Made by a program: the position numbers and the translations under genes | The notes under the pieces: generated by a model | What the model was told of the DNA's origin: nothing | The model's database searches: none | The model's input: the letters and a program-made list of their open reading frames with translations, nothing else | Assembly: GCF_000426445.1 (NCBI RefSeq) | Contig: NZ_KE384526.1 | Coordinates: forward strand, 248,001-312,000 | Source: Brevibacterium album DSM 18261 | Lineage (GTDB): Bacteria; Actinomycetota; Actinomycetes; Actinomycetales; Brevibacteriaceae | Direction of reading: 5' to 3' | DNA: 64,000 bases | Shown: positions 42,605 through 50,106 of the stretch, one piece after another | Layout: each line of letters begins with the position of its first letter | How positions within the stretch are numbered: position 1 is the stretch's first letter

Positions 42605-42831
42605 TGGCCGACGAGAGGAGGCTTTTTGAAGCGCTCTACTACGCCGGAATGCTGGACCGCATCGAGTATGCGGTGATCGTTAACGGCGAAGTCGTGACCG
42701 CATCGAAGGTGGAGGCCAGCGCACTAGCCATTGCAAACGCCTATGCGGATGAGCACGAAGACGTTAGCATAGTGCCGTTCGTGCAGGCTAAGGCGGTGGA
42801 AATCAAGGGCGAGGCACTGCCCATTATGTAA
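42604..42831 (+). CDS. Phage hypothetical protein, 75 aa
   Basis: Not recognised. Mixed alpha/beta protein (RIEYAVIVNGEVVTASKVEA). Overlaps the previous stop by one base. Last gene before RNA element copy B and terminator 2. Confidence 0.65.
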   Translation: MADERRLFEALYYAGMLDRIEYAVIVNGEVVTASKVEASALAIANAYADEHEDVSIVPFVQAKAVEIKGEALPIM

Positions 42832-42832
42832 C

Positions 42833-42894
42833 GCACATTCGTTATAGGTCCGTCAGCCGGAGGCTGTACGGCCAAGGGCGCGGAGTATTCCGCG
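42833..42894 (+). ncRNA. Three-hairpin RNA element, copy B
   Basis: Hairpins in the same order as copy A: TAACG/CGTTA (42833-42853 region), CCGT-CAGCC-GGA-GGCTG-TACGG (around 42852-42874), GGGCGCGG/CCGCGC (around 42879-42897). The A-U for G-C swap in the second stem (AGCC/GGCT against GGCC/GGCC) and the fully different first stem keep pairing, which argues for selection on structure. Ends only a few bases before terminator 2. Confidence 0.6.
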
Positions 42895-42903
42895 CACGCA
42901 GGT

Positions 42904-42934
42904 AAGGCGCTTAGGAAACGATTCCTAGGCGCTT
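42904..42934 (+). terminator. Intra-operon terminator 2
   Basis: GCGCTTAGGAA pairs with TTCCTAGGCGC (one G-U) and is followed by TTTTC. Directly downstream of RNA element copy B. The rest of the gap to 43038 is AT-richer and holds no other gene. Confidence 0.75.
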
Positions 42935-43038
42935 TTCTTGTGTCGATTAGCGTTAGCTAATCTCCCGGCGGGCATTCCTGGAATGCCGCGCGTGCGTCGC
43001 ATAGCGAATGCATTCTTTACTCGAAGGAGGAAATAGAA

Positions 43039-43248
43039 GTGACCCGTGAGCGATTGGCGAGGCTGGTTCTTACCCTGCTGGTGCTGACGATGTGCGCATC
43101 GTGCACCGGCTACATCTACGGCACCGCGAGTGCGAACACCCGCGCCGAGGAGTGCTCGGCAGCGGTGAAAGCGGCGATGGACGACTGGCAGGGCGTTGAC
43201 GGCGCGGCGATGCGTTTTGCCGACCACGCCAGCAGGTGCGACCCGTGA
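43039..43248 (+). CDS. Phage small exported protein or lipoprotein, 69 aa
   Basis: GTG start with GAAGGAGGAA upstream. The first 22 residues form a signal-like sequence (Arg-containing start, then LVLTLLVLTMCASC) with cysteines where a lipobox could be; the mature part is short with two more Cys. Unknown function. Overlaps the next start by 4 bp (GTGA). Confidence 0.62.
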   Translation: MTRERLARLVLTLLVLTMCASCTGYIYGTASANTRAEECSAAVKAAMDDWQGVDGAAMRFADHASRCDP

Positions 43249-43643
43249 TAGGGGCGCTTATCCTGCTCGCGGTTGTCGTATGCCCATTGGTGCTTGTGAC
43301 GGGGATGGCGGTTGTGCATGTACTCGAGATCTACCCCCGGAGTCGGAAGATTCCCCGCAGAAAAGCGCGTCAGCTTCAGCTTGAGGATGATATAGACCGG
43401 CTTGAGCGTGAGCTAGAAATAGGGCGGTACGAGCGGGATATAGGCGCAGAGATTCACCGCGAAGAGGTGCGGCAAGGCGTTTATGACGGGGTTTACGGGC
43501 CTGAAACTCGGTTCTCCGCAGGAGGATTAATCGTCGCCGGGACAATTAGGGCGGATGCGATAACAGCAAAGTGCATTCGCCCTCCCATCCAATTCTCAAT
43601 CGGCCCGGATGGAGAAAAGGCAGAGGTAAGGAGCTGGGAATGA
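43245..43643 (+). CDS. Phage membrane-anchored protein, 132 aa
   Basis: Not recognised. One N-terminal membrane helix (LILLAVVVCPLVLVTGMAVV), then a charged coiled-coil-like segment (LQLEDDIDRLERELEIGRYE) and a C-terminal beta-rich part (GGLIVAGTIRADAI). GTG start chosen for the GTGA overlap; another GTG lies 9 nt upstream. Confidence 0.65.
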   Translation: MIGALILLAVVVCPLVLVTGMAVVHVLEIYPRSRKIPRRKARQLQLEDDIDRLERELEIGRYERDIGAEIHREEVRQGVYDGVYGPETRFSAGGLIVAGTIRADAITAKCIRPPIQFSIGPDGEKAEVRSWE

Positions 43644-43687
43644 TGGACAGAGAAACGCAGATAGCGCTAGAAGGAGAGACAGCATGA
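43640..43687 (+). CDS. Possible 15-aa coupling peptide
   Basis: MMDRETQIALEGETA, preceded by AAGGAG at 6 nt, overlaps the previous stop and, by ATGA, the next start. The strong ribosome site and double overlap suggest it is translated, perhaps only for coupling. Confidence 0.4.
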   Translation: MMDRETQIALEGETA

Positions 43688-44190
43688 GAAACTACACAAC
43701 CGGGGATTTCAAGAACGCCACACTGGCGATTAGGGGCAGCGGAGACGTTGCGCGCCGGTCCGACCCGGACGATGCGCTGGAATGGCGTGTCTGGGTGGAG
43801 GAAGCTTTCGACTGCGGCTGGCACAACGACGCGAGCATGGCCAAGGATGGCTGGACCCCGATGCAGGAGCAGTCGGACCTCAGCATGGACGCGCTCGAAG
43901 CCGCGTACGAGGCGGCAGAGGAGGTGCCAGAGTACTCCCGCGCAGCCAACCCGGGAGACACGCTGATCCGCCTCTGCGGTGATCGCGCGAGCGTATGGGT
44001 CACCAGGGACGGCTACTGCACGGAAGGCGTCCGCATCCTCCGCCCCGCCCCGCGCCCGCTGACCGAGGCCGAGAAGATTCAGGAGATCCTGAACGATCTC
44101 AGCGGCGCAGGCTTCATGGTGGACCCCGTGCTGCTCTCGCGGCATCTCGCCGAGCACGGCGTGCGGGTGGTGAGCAGCGATGGCGAGTAA
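43684..44190 (+). CDS. Phage hypothetical protein, 168 aa
   Basis: Not recognised. Acidic soluble protein with Trp-rich centre (ALEWRVWVEEAFDCGWHNDA) and a helical C-terminus (TEAEKIQEILNDLSGAGFMV). GAAGGAGAG precedes the ATG. Overlaps the next gene by 11 bp. Confidence 0.73.
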   Translation: MRNYTTGDFKNATLAIRGSGDVARRSDPDDALEWRVWVEEAFDCGWHNDASMAKDGWTPMQEQSDLSMDALEAAYEAAEEVPEYSRAANPGDTLIRLCGDRASVWVTRDGYCTEGVRILRPAPRPLTEAEKIQEILNDLSGAGFMVDPVLLSRHLAEHGVRVVSSDGE

Positions 44191-44428
44191 CGAGAGGCTG
44201 GCGCAGATCGGTGCGGAGTCGGCGAAGAGCTTTCCGCCGGACCGTCGACCAGAGCGGCTCGCCTTCGCCCTCGGAGCACTCTGGGCCGATGCGAACCCCC
44301 AGCTGCGCACGATCACGCGGGCGAGACTGCTCCAGCTCCAGGACGAGGCGGATTACTGGACGAGGCGAGGCAACCCAATGAACGTCGGCGCGCTGCTCGC
44401 GTCCATCGGGATCGAGGTGACCGACTGA
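44180..44428 (+). CDS. Phage hypothetical protein, 82 aa
   Basis: Not recognised. Helical, Ala/Arg/Leu-rich (FALGALWADANPQLRTITRA). Shares one base with the next start (TGATG). Confidence 0.65.
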   Translation: MASNERLAQIGAESAKSFPPDRRPERLAFALGALWADANPQLRTITRARLLQLQDEADYWTRRGNPMNVGALLASIGIEVTD

Positions 44429-44658
44429 TGGAGCTGCGGGACCGAATCGCGCGAGCACTACTCATCGGTGGCGAATGCACGCCCGAGGAGGCGGACCGCA
44501 TCGTAGAGCAGGAGTCGCTGTGCGACTCGTGGCGGCTCGACCAGGCGCACCACGAGGCTGACGCCGTGATCGAGGCGCTAGGGCTAACGGAGGAGCGCGG
44601 GGTCCGATCGTTCGTAGCACCCACCATCCGCTACGTCACGCCGTGGGAGGCCGTATGA
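44428..44658 (+). CDS. Phage hypothetical protein, 76 aa
   Basis: Not recognised. Helical acidic protein (DRIARALLIGGECTPEEADR). Overlaps the next ATG by 4 bp. Confidence 0.65.
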   Translation: MELRDRIARALLIGGECTPEEADRIVEQESLCDSWRLDQAHHEADAVIEALGLTEERGVRSFVAPTIRYVTPWEAV

Positions 44659-44891
44659 CGTGGTGGCTGATCGGCGGGTACGTGCTCGGCGCGGCGGTGA
44701 CGGTGTTCGTAATCATCGCCGCGATGTTCGCGACGGGCGGCGAGCCCGATGAGGAGGACGTTGTGCCTGTCGGCCTCGCGGCGCTGTTCTGGCCCATCAC
44801 CGTCGTCTTTTTTGGCGTCGTGGGCGCCGCTGTTGGCATCTACTCAGCGGCACGGGCGCTCGGAACAAAGATCAGAGAAAGGAAGCGCTGA
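44655..44891 (+). CDS. Phage membrane protein, 78 aa
   Basis: Two predicted membrane helices (GYVLGAAVTVFVIIAAMFA and LAALFWPITVVFFGVVGAAV) joined by an acidic loop (GGEPDEEDVV), with a basic C-terminus. No lysis-protein feature that I can defend. ATGA overlap upstream, shared A with the next ATG. Confidence 0.7.
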   Translation: MTWWLIGGYVLGAAVTVFVIIAAMFATGGEPDEEDVVPVGLAALFWPITVVFFGVVGAAVGIYSAARALGTKIRERKR

Positions 44892-45685
44892 TGGCGACGC
44901 TAATCGGCAGCCGCGCCATGCGGCACTGGTTCCCCGACGCACGGGAACCGCGAGGGGATTGGGACTTCCACTCCCCCGAGCAGGAGAGCATCATCGCCAT
45001 CCCCGGCACGATTGTCGACCAGTTCGTCGACGAGAGACTCGGAGCGTGGGACTGGGGCTCGATCGCCACACCGGATGAGCTCTACACCATGAAGATCTCC
45101 CACTCGTTCTGGGAGATCGGCGGAGAGCGGGGATGGGACAAGCACGCGGCGGACATCGTCTTCCTCGAGCGGAAGGGCGCGGCGTTCATCCGCGAGCTGT
45201 ACGACATCCTCCTGCCCATCTGGAAGGAGCGGTACCGACGCAACCCGACGAACCTCGAGCAGAACGCCTCGATGTTCTTCGGCGACGCGGTCAATCGCCG
45301 CTACGACCACGACTCTCTTCACGCATCGGTGGCCTACTACGATCGCCCGCTGTTCGAGAGCATCCTCCGGGATGGTTCGGACGTAGCCGTCGACAACGCG
45401 AAGTTCTGGGCGATGGACTTCGACACCCAGATCCAGCTCGTGCGCGAAGAGATCTACGCGACCGCGCTTGAGCGGATCGTGATTCCGCGCGACTACGAGG
45501 TCAGCCCCCGGTGGGCTTACCACTGGGCGGTGCGCCGCACCGCTACGTCGCTCTTCAAAGGCGAGTGGGCGCTGTTCCTGATGCGCAACCTCGACCTGCT
45601 CATGAAGCCGGACTGCAACTACGTGCAGCGGCACCTCGACAACCAGGATCGCTTGATCCTGCTCGACACCCAGGAGACAGCATGA
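44891..45685 (+). CDS. Nucleotidyltransferase-like phage protein, 264 aa
   Basis: The N-terminus LIGSRAMRHWFPDAREPRGD followed by WDF resembles the GS-x(n)-D-x-D motif of minimal nucleotidyltransferases, as in a group of uncharacterised phage proteins that begin in this way. The rest is a mixed helical domain rich in Trp/Tyr (SVAYYDRPLFESILRDGSDV). Catalytic activity is not established; a third acidic residue cannot be assigned with certainty. AAAGGAAGCGCTG precedes the ATG. Overlaps the next gene by 4 bp. Confidence 0.6.
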   Translation: MATLIGSRAMRHWFPDAREPRGDWDFHSPEQESIIAIPGTIVDQFVDERLGAWDWGSIATPDELYTMKISHSFWEIGGERGWDKHAADIVFLERKGAAFIRELYDILLPIWKERYRRNPTNLEQNASMFFGDAVNRRYDHDSLHASVAYYDRPLFESILRDGSDVAVDNAKFWAMDFDTQIQLVREEIYATALERIVIPRDYEVSPRWAYHWAVRRTATSLFKGEWALFLMRNLDLLMKPDCNYVQRHLDNQDRLILLDTQETA

Positions 45686-46092
45686 CCGCAACCACCAACT
45701 ACACCACCGACGAAGTCCTTGCCGCGCTGGCCGCGCGCGAGGAAATCGAGGACGCCGGCTACGGGGGCGAGCGAATCGACTGGTTCGACCTCGCACACCC
45801 ACCTATCGCGTGTGACGCCGAGGGCAATGTCATCAGGAGCGAGAGCGGCTCCCTCGTGTACGAGGAGAACACCGTGAGCCTGCGGGGCGAGGACGTGCCC
45901 CTCAGCGTGGTGCACGAGACCGGGGGCGAGGAGCAGGGCTCGTACGCCTCGATCGTCATCGCGCTCGGATCGCAGTTCTTCCGCAAAGAGGGCTACTACG
46001 CCTCGCACTACGGCGCAGACTGGGACGGCAGCTTCCACGAAGTGGAGCCGCGACAGGTCGTCGTCACCGAGTACAAGCGCGTGCGCGGCTGA
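45682..46092 (+). CDS. Phage hypothetical acidic protein, 136 aa
   Basis: Not recognised. Acidic, beta-rich (GEDVPLSVVHETGGEEQGSY; ASIVIALGSQFFRKEGYYAS). CAGGAGACAG precedes the ATG, which overlaps the previous stop. Confidence 0.72.
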   Translation: MTATTNYTTDEVLAALAAREEIEDAGYGGERIDWFDLAHPPIACDAEGNVIRSESGSLVYEENTVSLRGEDVPLSVVHETGGEEQGSYASIVIALGSQFFRKEGYYASHYGADWDGSFHEVEPRQVVVTEYKRVRG

Positions 46093-46111
46093 GCGGGCAG
46101 GAGGGGGCGAC

Positions 46112-46285
46112 ATGATCGAGGTAGAGGCCGGGCGCATCACGGTCACGTACGGACTCGCCGCCGATGGCGAGCCGCTGGTAGGTGTGTCCACGGAGGGCGA
46201 TCTGGACCTCATCACGCAGCTCGGCGCGCTCCGGATGGCCGAGGACACGCTGATCTGCGAGGCGATGGAGGTGGGTGAGCTATGA
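46112..46285 (+). CDS. Phage small acidic protein, 57 aa
   Basis: Not recognised. Opens with beta strands (EVEAGRITVTYGLAADGEPL). GGGCAGGAGGGGG lies just before the ATG. ATGA overlap with the next gene. Confidence 0.65.
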   Translation: MIEVEAGRITVTYGLAADGEPLVGVSTEGDLDLITQLGALRMAEDTLICEAMEVGEL

Positions 46286-46677
46286 GCCTCGAAGAGAAGG
46301 CTGCGATGCTGCGCGCATCGACCGCTCGCTACGAGGTGAGCCGCATCCTTGCCGGCGCCCTCGGCTACGAGGCCTACCAGCCCGGTGAGCCGGGCTACGT
46401 CGAGGGTGAGGAGACGTACATTACCGGCGACCATACGGTTGAGACGCTGGCCGAGGAGGCCGCGGAACTCATCGCGGTCCTGCGTGCGAACGCCCGCGAG
46501 GCCCTGCTCTCGGAGGAGACCGTGGAGCGGGCGGCACGGGCGCTCTGGTACGGGGGTGAGTCCCCAGACGACCCAGGGACGACCGCATGGGAGGACGCGC
46601 CGGAGAAGTTACGCGAGAGCATTCGCCAAGTGGCCCGCGCGGTCCTGACTGCCGCGCTCGGAGAGGAGGGGAAGTGA
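46282..46677 (+). CDS. Phage hypothetical helical protein, 131 aa
   Basis: Not recognised. Helical and acidic (TLAEEAAELIAVLRANAREA). Composition resembles many phage scaffold-like small proteins, but no motif is present. One-base overlap with the next ATG. Confidence 0.7.
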   Translation: MSLEEKAAMLRASTARYEVSRILAGALGYEAYQPGEPGYVEGEETYITGDHTVETLAEEAAELIAVLRANAREALLSEETVERAARALWYGGESPDDPGTTAWEDAPEKLRESIRQVARAVLTAALGEEGK

Positions 46678-46829
46678 TGGAGAACTACCGCGGCCTGATC
46701 GAGTCCACGCGAGTGCGCCTGGAGACGGGCCTGAACCCGGACGGTCGGCAGGTGTACATCCGCGATGACGAGGCTCGTATGAAAGCCCTCGCCGACGCAC
46801 TCGAGGTACTGCTCGGAGAGGAGGAGTGA
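46677..46829 (+). CDS. Phage small protein, 50 aa
   Basis: Not recognised. Helical (EARMKALADALEVLLGEEE at the end). GGAGAGGAGGGGAAG precedes the ATG. Shares one base with both neighbours. Confidence 0.62.
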   Translation: MENYRGLIESTRVRLETGLNPDGRQVYIRDDEARMKALADALEVLLGEEE

Positions 46830-47164
46830 TGAGCTGGGGATCGTTCTGGATCGGCGTCGCCGCCATCCCAGCCCTGCTGGTAGCCCTCGCGATCCTGGGC
46901 GTCGCGCTCTACTGGGCGGCAGTCGGGCTCGTGTGGGTCGCGGGCAGGATCAAGGACAAGGCGAAGGTGAACGTCAACGCGCACCGAGAGGGATTGGCCG
47001 CGTGGGTGCTCTCCCGTGGCGGGCGGAGCATGTACGGCTACATCGGCCCGCTCGCGGTCATCCTCAGCGTCGGCAAGCCGACCATGACGCGGGGTGAGCA
47101 GTGGGAGCTGCGGGGCGAGCTGGAGCGGAACATCACGATGACGAGGAAGGTGAGCAAGCTATGA
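46829..47164 (+). CDS. Phage membrane protein, 111 aa
   Basis: One long or two short membrane helices at the N-terminus (IPALLVALAILGVALYWAAV), then a basic segment (GRIKDKAKVNVNAHREGL) and a second hydrophobic patch (IGPLAVILSVG). Unknown. GAGAGGAGGAG precedes the ATG; ATGA overlap with the next gene. Confidence 0.7.
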   Translation: MSWGSFWIGVAAIPALLVALAILGVALYWAAVGLVWVAGRIKDKAKVNVNAHREGLAAWVLSRGGRSMYGYIGPLAVILSVGKPTMTRGEQWELRGELERNITMTRKVSKL

Positions 47165-47400
47165 GCAACGAAGCGACAGTTGGCACCGTCGATTGGGACG
47201 GTAAGACCTACGAAATCGACTGGCCCCACGACCTGGACGACGACACTCGGCGCAGTGAGGACATGGGTGCGATCTATCTGGACGGTGAGCAGGTGGGTGA
47301 GTGCTGTGCGCAGTTCGGGGAGCGATTCACCTCCGCAGACCAGGTGATCGACGCCGCCTACAGGGTGATTCGGTACGGAGATACTGATGACCAGGACTGA
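47161..47400 (+). CDS. Phage small acidic protein, 79 aa
   Basis: Not recognised. About a quarter Asp/Glu (YEIDWPHDLDDDTRRSEDMG), ending DTDDQD. Two adjacent Cys in GECCAQ. Overlaps the next gene by 14 bp. Confidence 0.66.
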   Translation: MSNEATVGTVDWDGKTYEIDWPHDLDDDTRRSEDMGAIYLDGEQVGECCAQFGERFTSADQVIDAAYRVIRYGDTDDQD

Positions 47401-47770
47401 TCCCCGCGCGTGGTTGGAGGAGCGGCATGCCCTCGCAGACGCGGCCAGGCAGATACCGTGGACGGTCGGCGAGGTGACCGAGTACGACTACGACGGCGCG
47501 CAGCGTCCGCAGGCGGCCGTCATGTCCTCCTCCCACGGGCCGATCACATGGGACGACCACGCCGGTGATGTGTTCGATCCTCCAGACGCCGCCTTCATCT
47601 CCGACGCCCGTTCCTCGGTCCCGGCGATGGCAGCCGCACTCACCGCCGTCCTAGACCTGCACCCGGATGTGCACGGCGAGTGCCACATGTGTAGCGACGA
47701 GCGGGGGCCGAAGCCCTTCCCCTGCCCCACTCGACGGGCGGTTGAGGCCGCGCTCGGAGGGGAGGGGTGA
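47387..47770 (+). CDS. Phage hypothetical protein with Cys cluster, 127 aa
   Basis: Not recognised. Near the C-terminus HGECHMCSDERGPKPFPCPT has three Cys and two His in a pattern compatible with a small zinc site. The N-terminal part (LADAARQIPW) is soluble. It starts inside the previous gene. Confidence 0.66.
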   Translation: MTRTDPRAWLEERHALADAARQIPWTVGEVTEYDYDGAQRPQAAVMSSSHGPITWDDHAGDVFDPPDAAFISDARSSVPAMAAALTAVLDLHPDVHGECHMCSDERGPKPFPCPTRRAVEAALGGEG

Positions 47771-47973
47771 TGGGCAGCCTCGCCTGGAAGACGCGCCCGC
47801 CTCGAAGACGCTCCGGCTCGTACCGCGACCCCGACCTCTCGGACCGGTGGCTGCGGGAAGCGCGGTGGCGAGCCGAGCGCGGTTGGCCCAACCTCGGGCT
47901 GAGGGACGCACGGAGGATCATCCTCCGTCTCGTGACGGAGGTCGAACGGATCAACAGAGAGACAGGACGATGA
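47770..47973 (+). CDS. Phage small basic protein, 67 aa
   Basis: Not recognised. Unlike its neighbours it is strongly basic (KTRPPRRRSGSYRDPDLSDR; LRDARRIILRLVTEVERINR) and might bind nucleic acid. GGAGGGGAGGGG precedes the ATG. ATGA overlap with the next gene. Confidence 0.63.
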   Translation: MGSLAWKTRPPRRRSGSYRDPDLSDRWLREARWRAERGWPNLGLRDARRIILRLVTEVERINRETGR

Positions 47974-48146
47974 GCAGCGACGAGAACATCAGGCACCTCA
48001 GCCTGACCGCCGCGCAGATCGCCGTCGGGAGCATTGAGTTCCTAGACGTCGTGGAAGAGGCGGACGCCGGGGGCTATGCACTGACGGAGGACGAGATAGA
48101 GCAGGCGCATCGGCTCGCCTGCGACGCGAAGGTGGTGATCGAGTGA
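47970..48146 (+). CDS. Phage small protein, 58 aa (paralogue of 50103-50282)
   Basis: Not recognised. LTAAQIAVGSIEFLDVVEEA aligns with the similar part of the protein at 50103-50282, and both end in a LA..AKVV helix, so the two are duplicates within the element. Overlaps both neighbours. Confidence 0.68.
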   Translation: MSSDENIRHLSLTAAQIAVGSIEFLDVVEEADAGGYALTEDEIEQAHRLACDAKVVIE

Positions 48147-48589
48147 TGAGCAACCAAGACCGCGTCAACGCCTGGAACCAGGCCGCGGGCAACTACGTAG
48201 GCGACGCGCCGCTCGAGGCGAATGCGGGAGACGTCTCCCCCATCGGGCTGCGCCGCAGCCTCCTCGAGGAGGAATTCGAGGAGACGGACTTCGCGCTTCG
48301 AGACCTCGAGGACTACGCCGCGTACGAGGACGAGACGTCGTATCGGCAAGCGATGATCGAGGTCGCCGACGGACTGGCCGATCTGCTGTACGTCGCGTAC
48401 GGCATCGCCGGCTACCTGGGATTCGACCTCGACGAGGTGTTCGCCGAGGTGGCCCGGTCGAATGACTCGAAGATCGACTGGTCCACAGGCCGCGCGTGGG
48501 CGTACCGCGACGACGGGAAGATCACCAAGGACGACCACTACGAGGCCCCGCGGATCGAGGAGATCATCTACGGCTCGAGCAGCCGTTGA
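48146..48589 (+). CDS. MazG-like / phosphoribosyl-ATP pyrophosphohydrolase-family protein
   Basis: A 147-aa all-alpha NTP-pyrophosphohydrolase. The metal-binding pattern is visible: LLEEEFEETDFAL (E-x-x-E type) and, 45 residues on, IEVADGLADLLYVAYGIA (D-x-x-A-D), followed by GFDLDEVFAEVARSNDSK, the closing helix of the PRA-PH/MazG fold. Phages use such enzymes to alter nucleotide or alarmone (ppGpp-like) pools, but the substrate here is unknown. TGATG overlap upstream. Confidence 0.82.
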   Translation: MSNQDRVNAWNQAAGNYVGDAPLEANAGDVSPIGLRRSLLEEEFEETDFALRDLEDYAAYEDETSYRQAMIEVADGLADLLYVAYGIAGYLGFDLDEVFAEVARSNDSKIDWSTGRAWAYRDDGKITKDDHYEAPRIEEIIYGSSSR

Positions 48590-48690
48590 TCGGAGCCGTG
48601 CTGTTCACCGTGTTCGTCGGTGTAGCCGCGGGCATCATCGGCGGGCTGTTCGGAGCCTTCATGACAGGCCTGGCCGACCAGGTCGGGTAG
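48586..48690 (+). CDS. Phage single-helix membrane peptide, 34 aa
   Basis: TTG start overlapping the previous stop (TTGA). Almost entirely one hydrophobic Gly/Ala/Phe-rich helix (VLFTVFVGVAAGIIGGLFGA). No ribosome site of its own beyond a weak one, so translation is probably coupled. Unknown. Confidence 0.5.
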   Translation: MIGAVLFTVFVGVAAGIIGGLFGAFMTGLADQVG

Positions 48691-48697
48691 ACACAAA

Positions 48698-48747
48698 CAA
48701 CACACCACCAGGAGCGCTGAGGCGCTCCTTTTCGCATTCAAGGAGAG
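48698..48747 (+). repeat. 50-bp terminator-ribosome-site cassette, copy 1
   Basis: Identical over 50 bp to 56182-56231. It carries an AGGAGCGC/GCGCTCCT hairpin with TTTTC (48710-48733) and ends in AAGGAGAG, the ribosome site of the next gene. Confidence 0.9.
48710..48733 (+). terminator. Intra-operon terminator 3 (inside repeat copy 1)
   Basis: An 8-bp perfect stem with loop TGAG, then TTTTC; 20 bp before the next start codon. Confidence 0.75.
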
Positions 48748-48752
48748 AAGAC

Positions 48753-48971
48753 ATGGCAGAAGCATTCGATGCAGAGGGAATCGCGGGGCTCGCTCTCGCG
48801 GCAGTCGCGCTGGCCGGCGAGGACGTCATCGAGGCCCGCGACGGGATCATCTTCGGGCTGCGCAAGATCTGGGAGGACGCGCAGACCCAGGACGAGAACC
48901 CGTTCACCGAGGGGGACTTCCAGACCTTCGAGGAGATGGACGTCGTTCTCGCCGAGGTCGTCGAGCAGTGA
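48753..48971 (+). CDS. Phage hypothetical protein, 72 aa
   Basis: Not recognised. Helical acidic protein (LALAAVALAGEDVIEARDGI). Its ribosome site is the AAGGAGAG at the end of the 50-bp repeat. Overlaps the next start (GTGA). Confidence 0.7.
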   Translation: MAEAFDAEGIAGLALAAVALAGEDVIEARDGIIFGLRKIWEDAQTQDENPFTEGDFQTFEEMDVVLAEVVEQ

Positions 48972-49255
48972 CCGTAGTTCGCGGGCGATTCGTCCCGCAG
49001 CACCAGGAGCCGGATCTGTGCACGCGCTGCGGCATCAGCCTCGGCGACGAGCCGGAAGATGCGGGAGGCGGGCTCGACTCCATAGACGCCCCCTTCGCTC
49101 CGGGCGCGCACCGGCTGGACATCGGCGATGTGCAGCCCGAGACCGCGGAGCGCGAGTACTGCGCCGACTGCGACTACCCCGAGCTGCGCCTCGCCGAGCA
49201 CGGGCGCGGGATCCTCCGCGCCCCGGCGCCGGCCTTCTTGGCCGCGGCTGCATAG
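48968..49255 (+). CDS. Phage zinc-ribbon-like protein, 95 aa
   Basis: GTG start. Two CxxC pairs, LCTRCGISLG (about residue 18) and YCADCDYPEL (about 65), form a likely treble-clef or ribbon zinc site. Between them is an acidic loop. DNA, RNA or protein binding is possible; not specified. Confidence 0.7.
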   Translation: MTVVRGRFVPQHQEPDLCTRCGISLGDEPEDAGGGLDSIDAPFAPGAHRLDIGDVQPETAEREYCADCDYPELRLAEHGRGILRAPAPAFLAAAA

Positions 49256-49262
49256 GAGAGAG

Positions 49263-49526
49263 ATGGACAAGCGATACCACATCTACTGGTCCGACGATGA
49301 CCGCGCGATCTCTGGATCGTGCTGCAACGTCCCCGAGCACCAGTTGCCCGACGCCCTCGCGTCAGCATTCCGCTGGGCCTACGGCGACGAGCTGATGCAC
49401 GAGCTCCCGCTCGATTCGTGGGAGGCGAACGCCGAGCTCGTCGTAGAGGCGCTCGAGGTCCGGGACATCGCGTCTTACGGACGCATCCAGGTAGCGGAGT
49501 CCCCCGAGGACTTCTGGGTCAACTAA
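49263..49526 (+). CDS. Phage hypothetical protein, 87 aa
   Basis: Not recognised. YHIYWSDDDRAISGSCCN then a helical acidic part (ALASAFRWAYGDELMHELPL). GGAGAGAG precedes the ATG. Confidence 0.7.
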   Translation: MDKRYHIYWSDDDRAISGSCCNVPEHQLPDALASAFRWAYGDELMHELPLDSWEANAELVVEALEVRDIASYGRIQVAESPEDFWVN

Positions 49527-49534
49527 GGAGAGAA

Positions 49535-49756
49535 ATGGAAAACGCAGAACTGAACGAAGCAGAGATCAACGAGGCGCTCGAGGCCCTCATGCCCGCGCTT
49601 GACGACGAGGCAATCGTCGACCTGCAGCTTGTGTTCGTCGGGGTGCTGCTCAGGGCGATGGGGTACGAGCTGACCGCCGAGGGGCACGAGACCGCTCGCA
49701 AGGTCGCCGAGCGTCGCTTGGAGGGCTACAGCCGCCGCGAAGGGGGTCAGCGATGA
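49535..49756 (+). CDS. Phage hypothetical acidic protein, 73 aa
   Basis: Not recognised. Strongly acidic N-terminus (ENAELNEAEINEALEALMPA) then a helical basic end. AAGGAGAG precedes the ATG. Overlaps the next gene by 4 bp. Confidence 0.7.
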   Translation: MENAELNEAEINEALEALMPALDDEAIVDLQLVFVGVLLRAMGYELTAEGHETARKVAERRLEGYSRREGGQR

Positions 49757-50106
49757 TCGACGTCCTGCGAGAGGTCAGCTGGAAGGTCGACTCGATCGTG
49801 CCGCCGCTTGACTGCGAGACCTGCGGCCCTTCGCGCGACAACCTCTCCATCACCCTCTACAGCGGCCGAGAGCTGGATTGCTCCATCAACACCGGGTGCT
49901 ACGGAGGCAACTACGAGCTGGTCTACGACCTCGACTCCTTTATCGAGTGGCTCGACCATAACGCCGAGGGGTTCATCTCCGACGAGGACCGCCTGGAGCT
50001 CATAGCCCAGGTGGAGGCGGAGTGGGAAGCGGGCGCATTCTCGGACGCGATGCCGGCGTTCAGTCAGCCTATCGGCTTTCAGGCGAACGTAGTGGGGGAC
50101 AGATGA
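49753..50106 (+). CDS. Phage hypothetical acidic protein, 117 aa
   Basis: Not recognised. LDCETCGPSRDN gives one CxxC near residue 20 and a further pair of Cys later (LDCSINTGCYGG), so a small metal site is possible. Rest acidic. Confidence 0.7.
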   Translation: MIDVLREVSWKVDSIVPPLDCETCGPSRDNLSITLYSGRELDCSINTGCYGGNYELVYDLDSFIEWLDHNAEGFISDEDRLELIAQVEAEWEAGAFSDAMPAFSQPIGFQANVVGDR

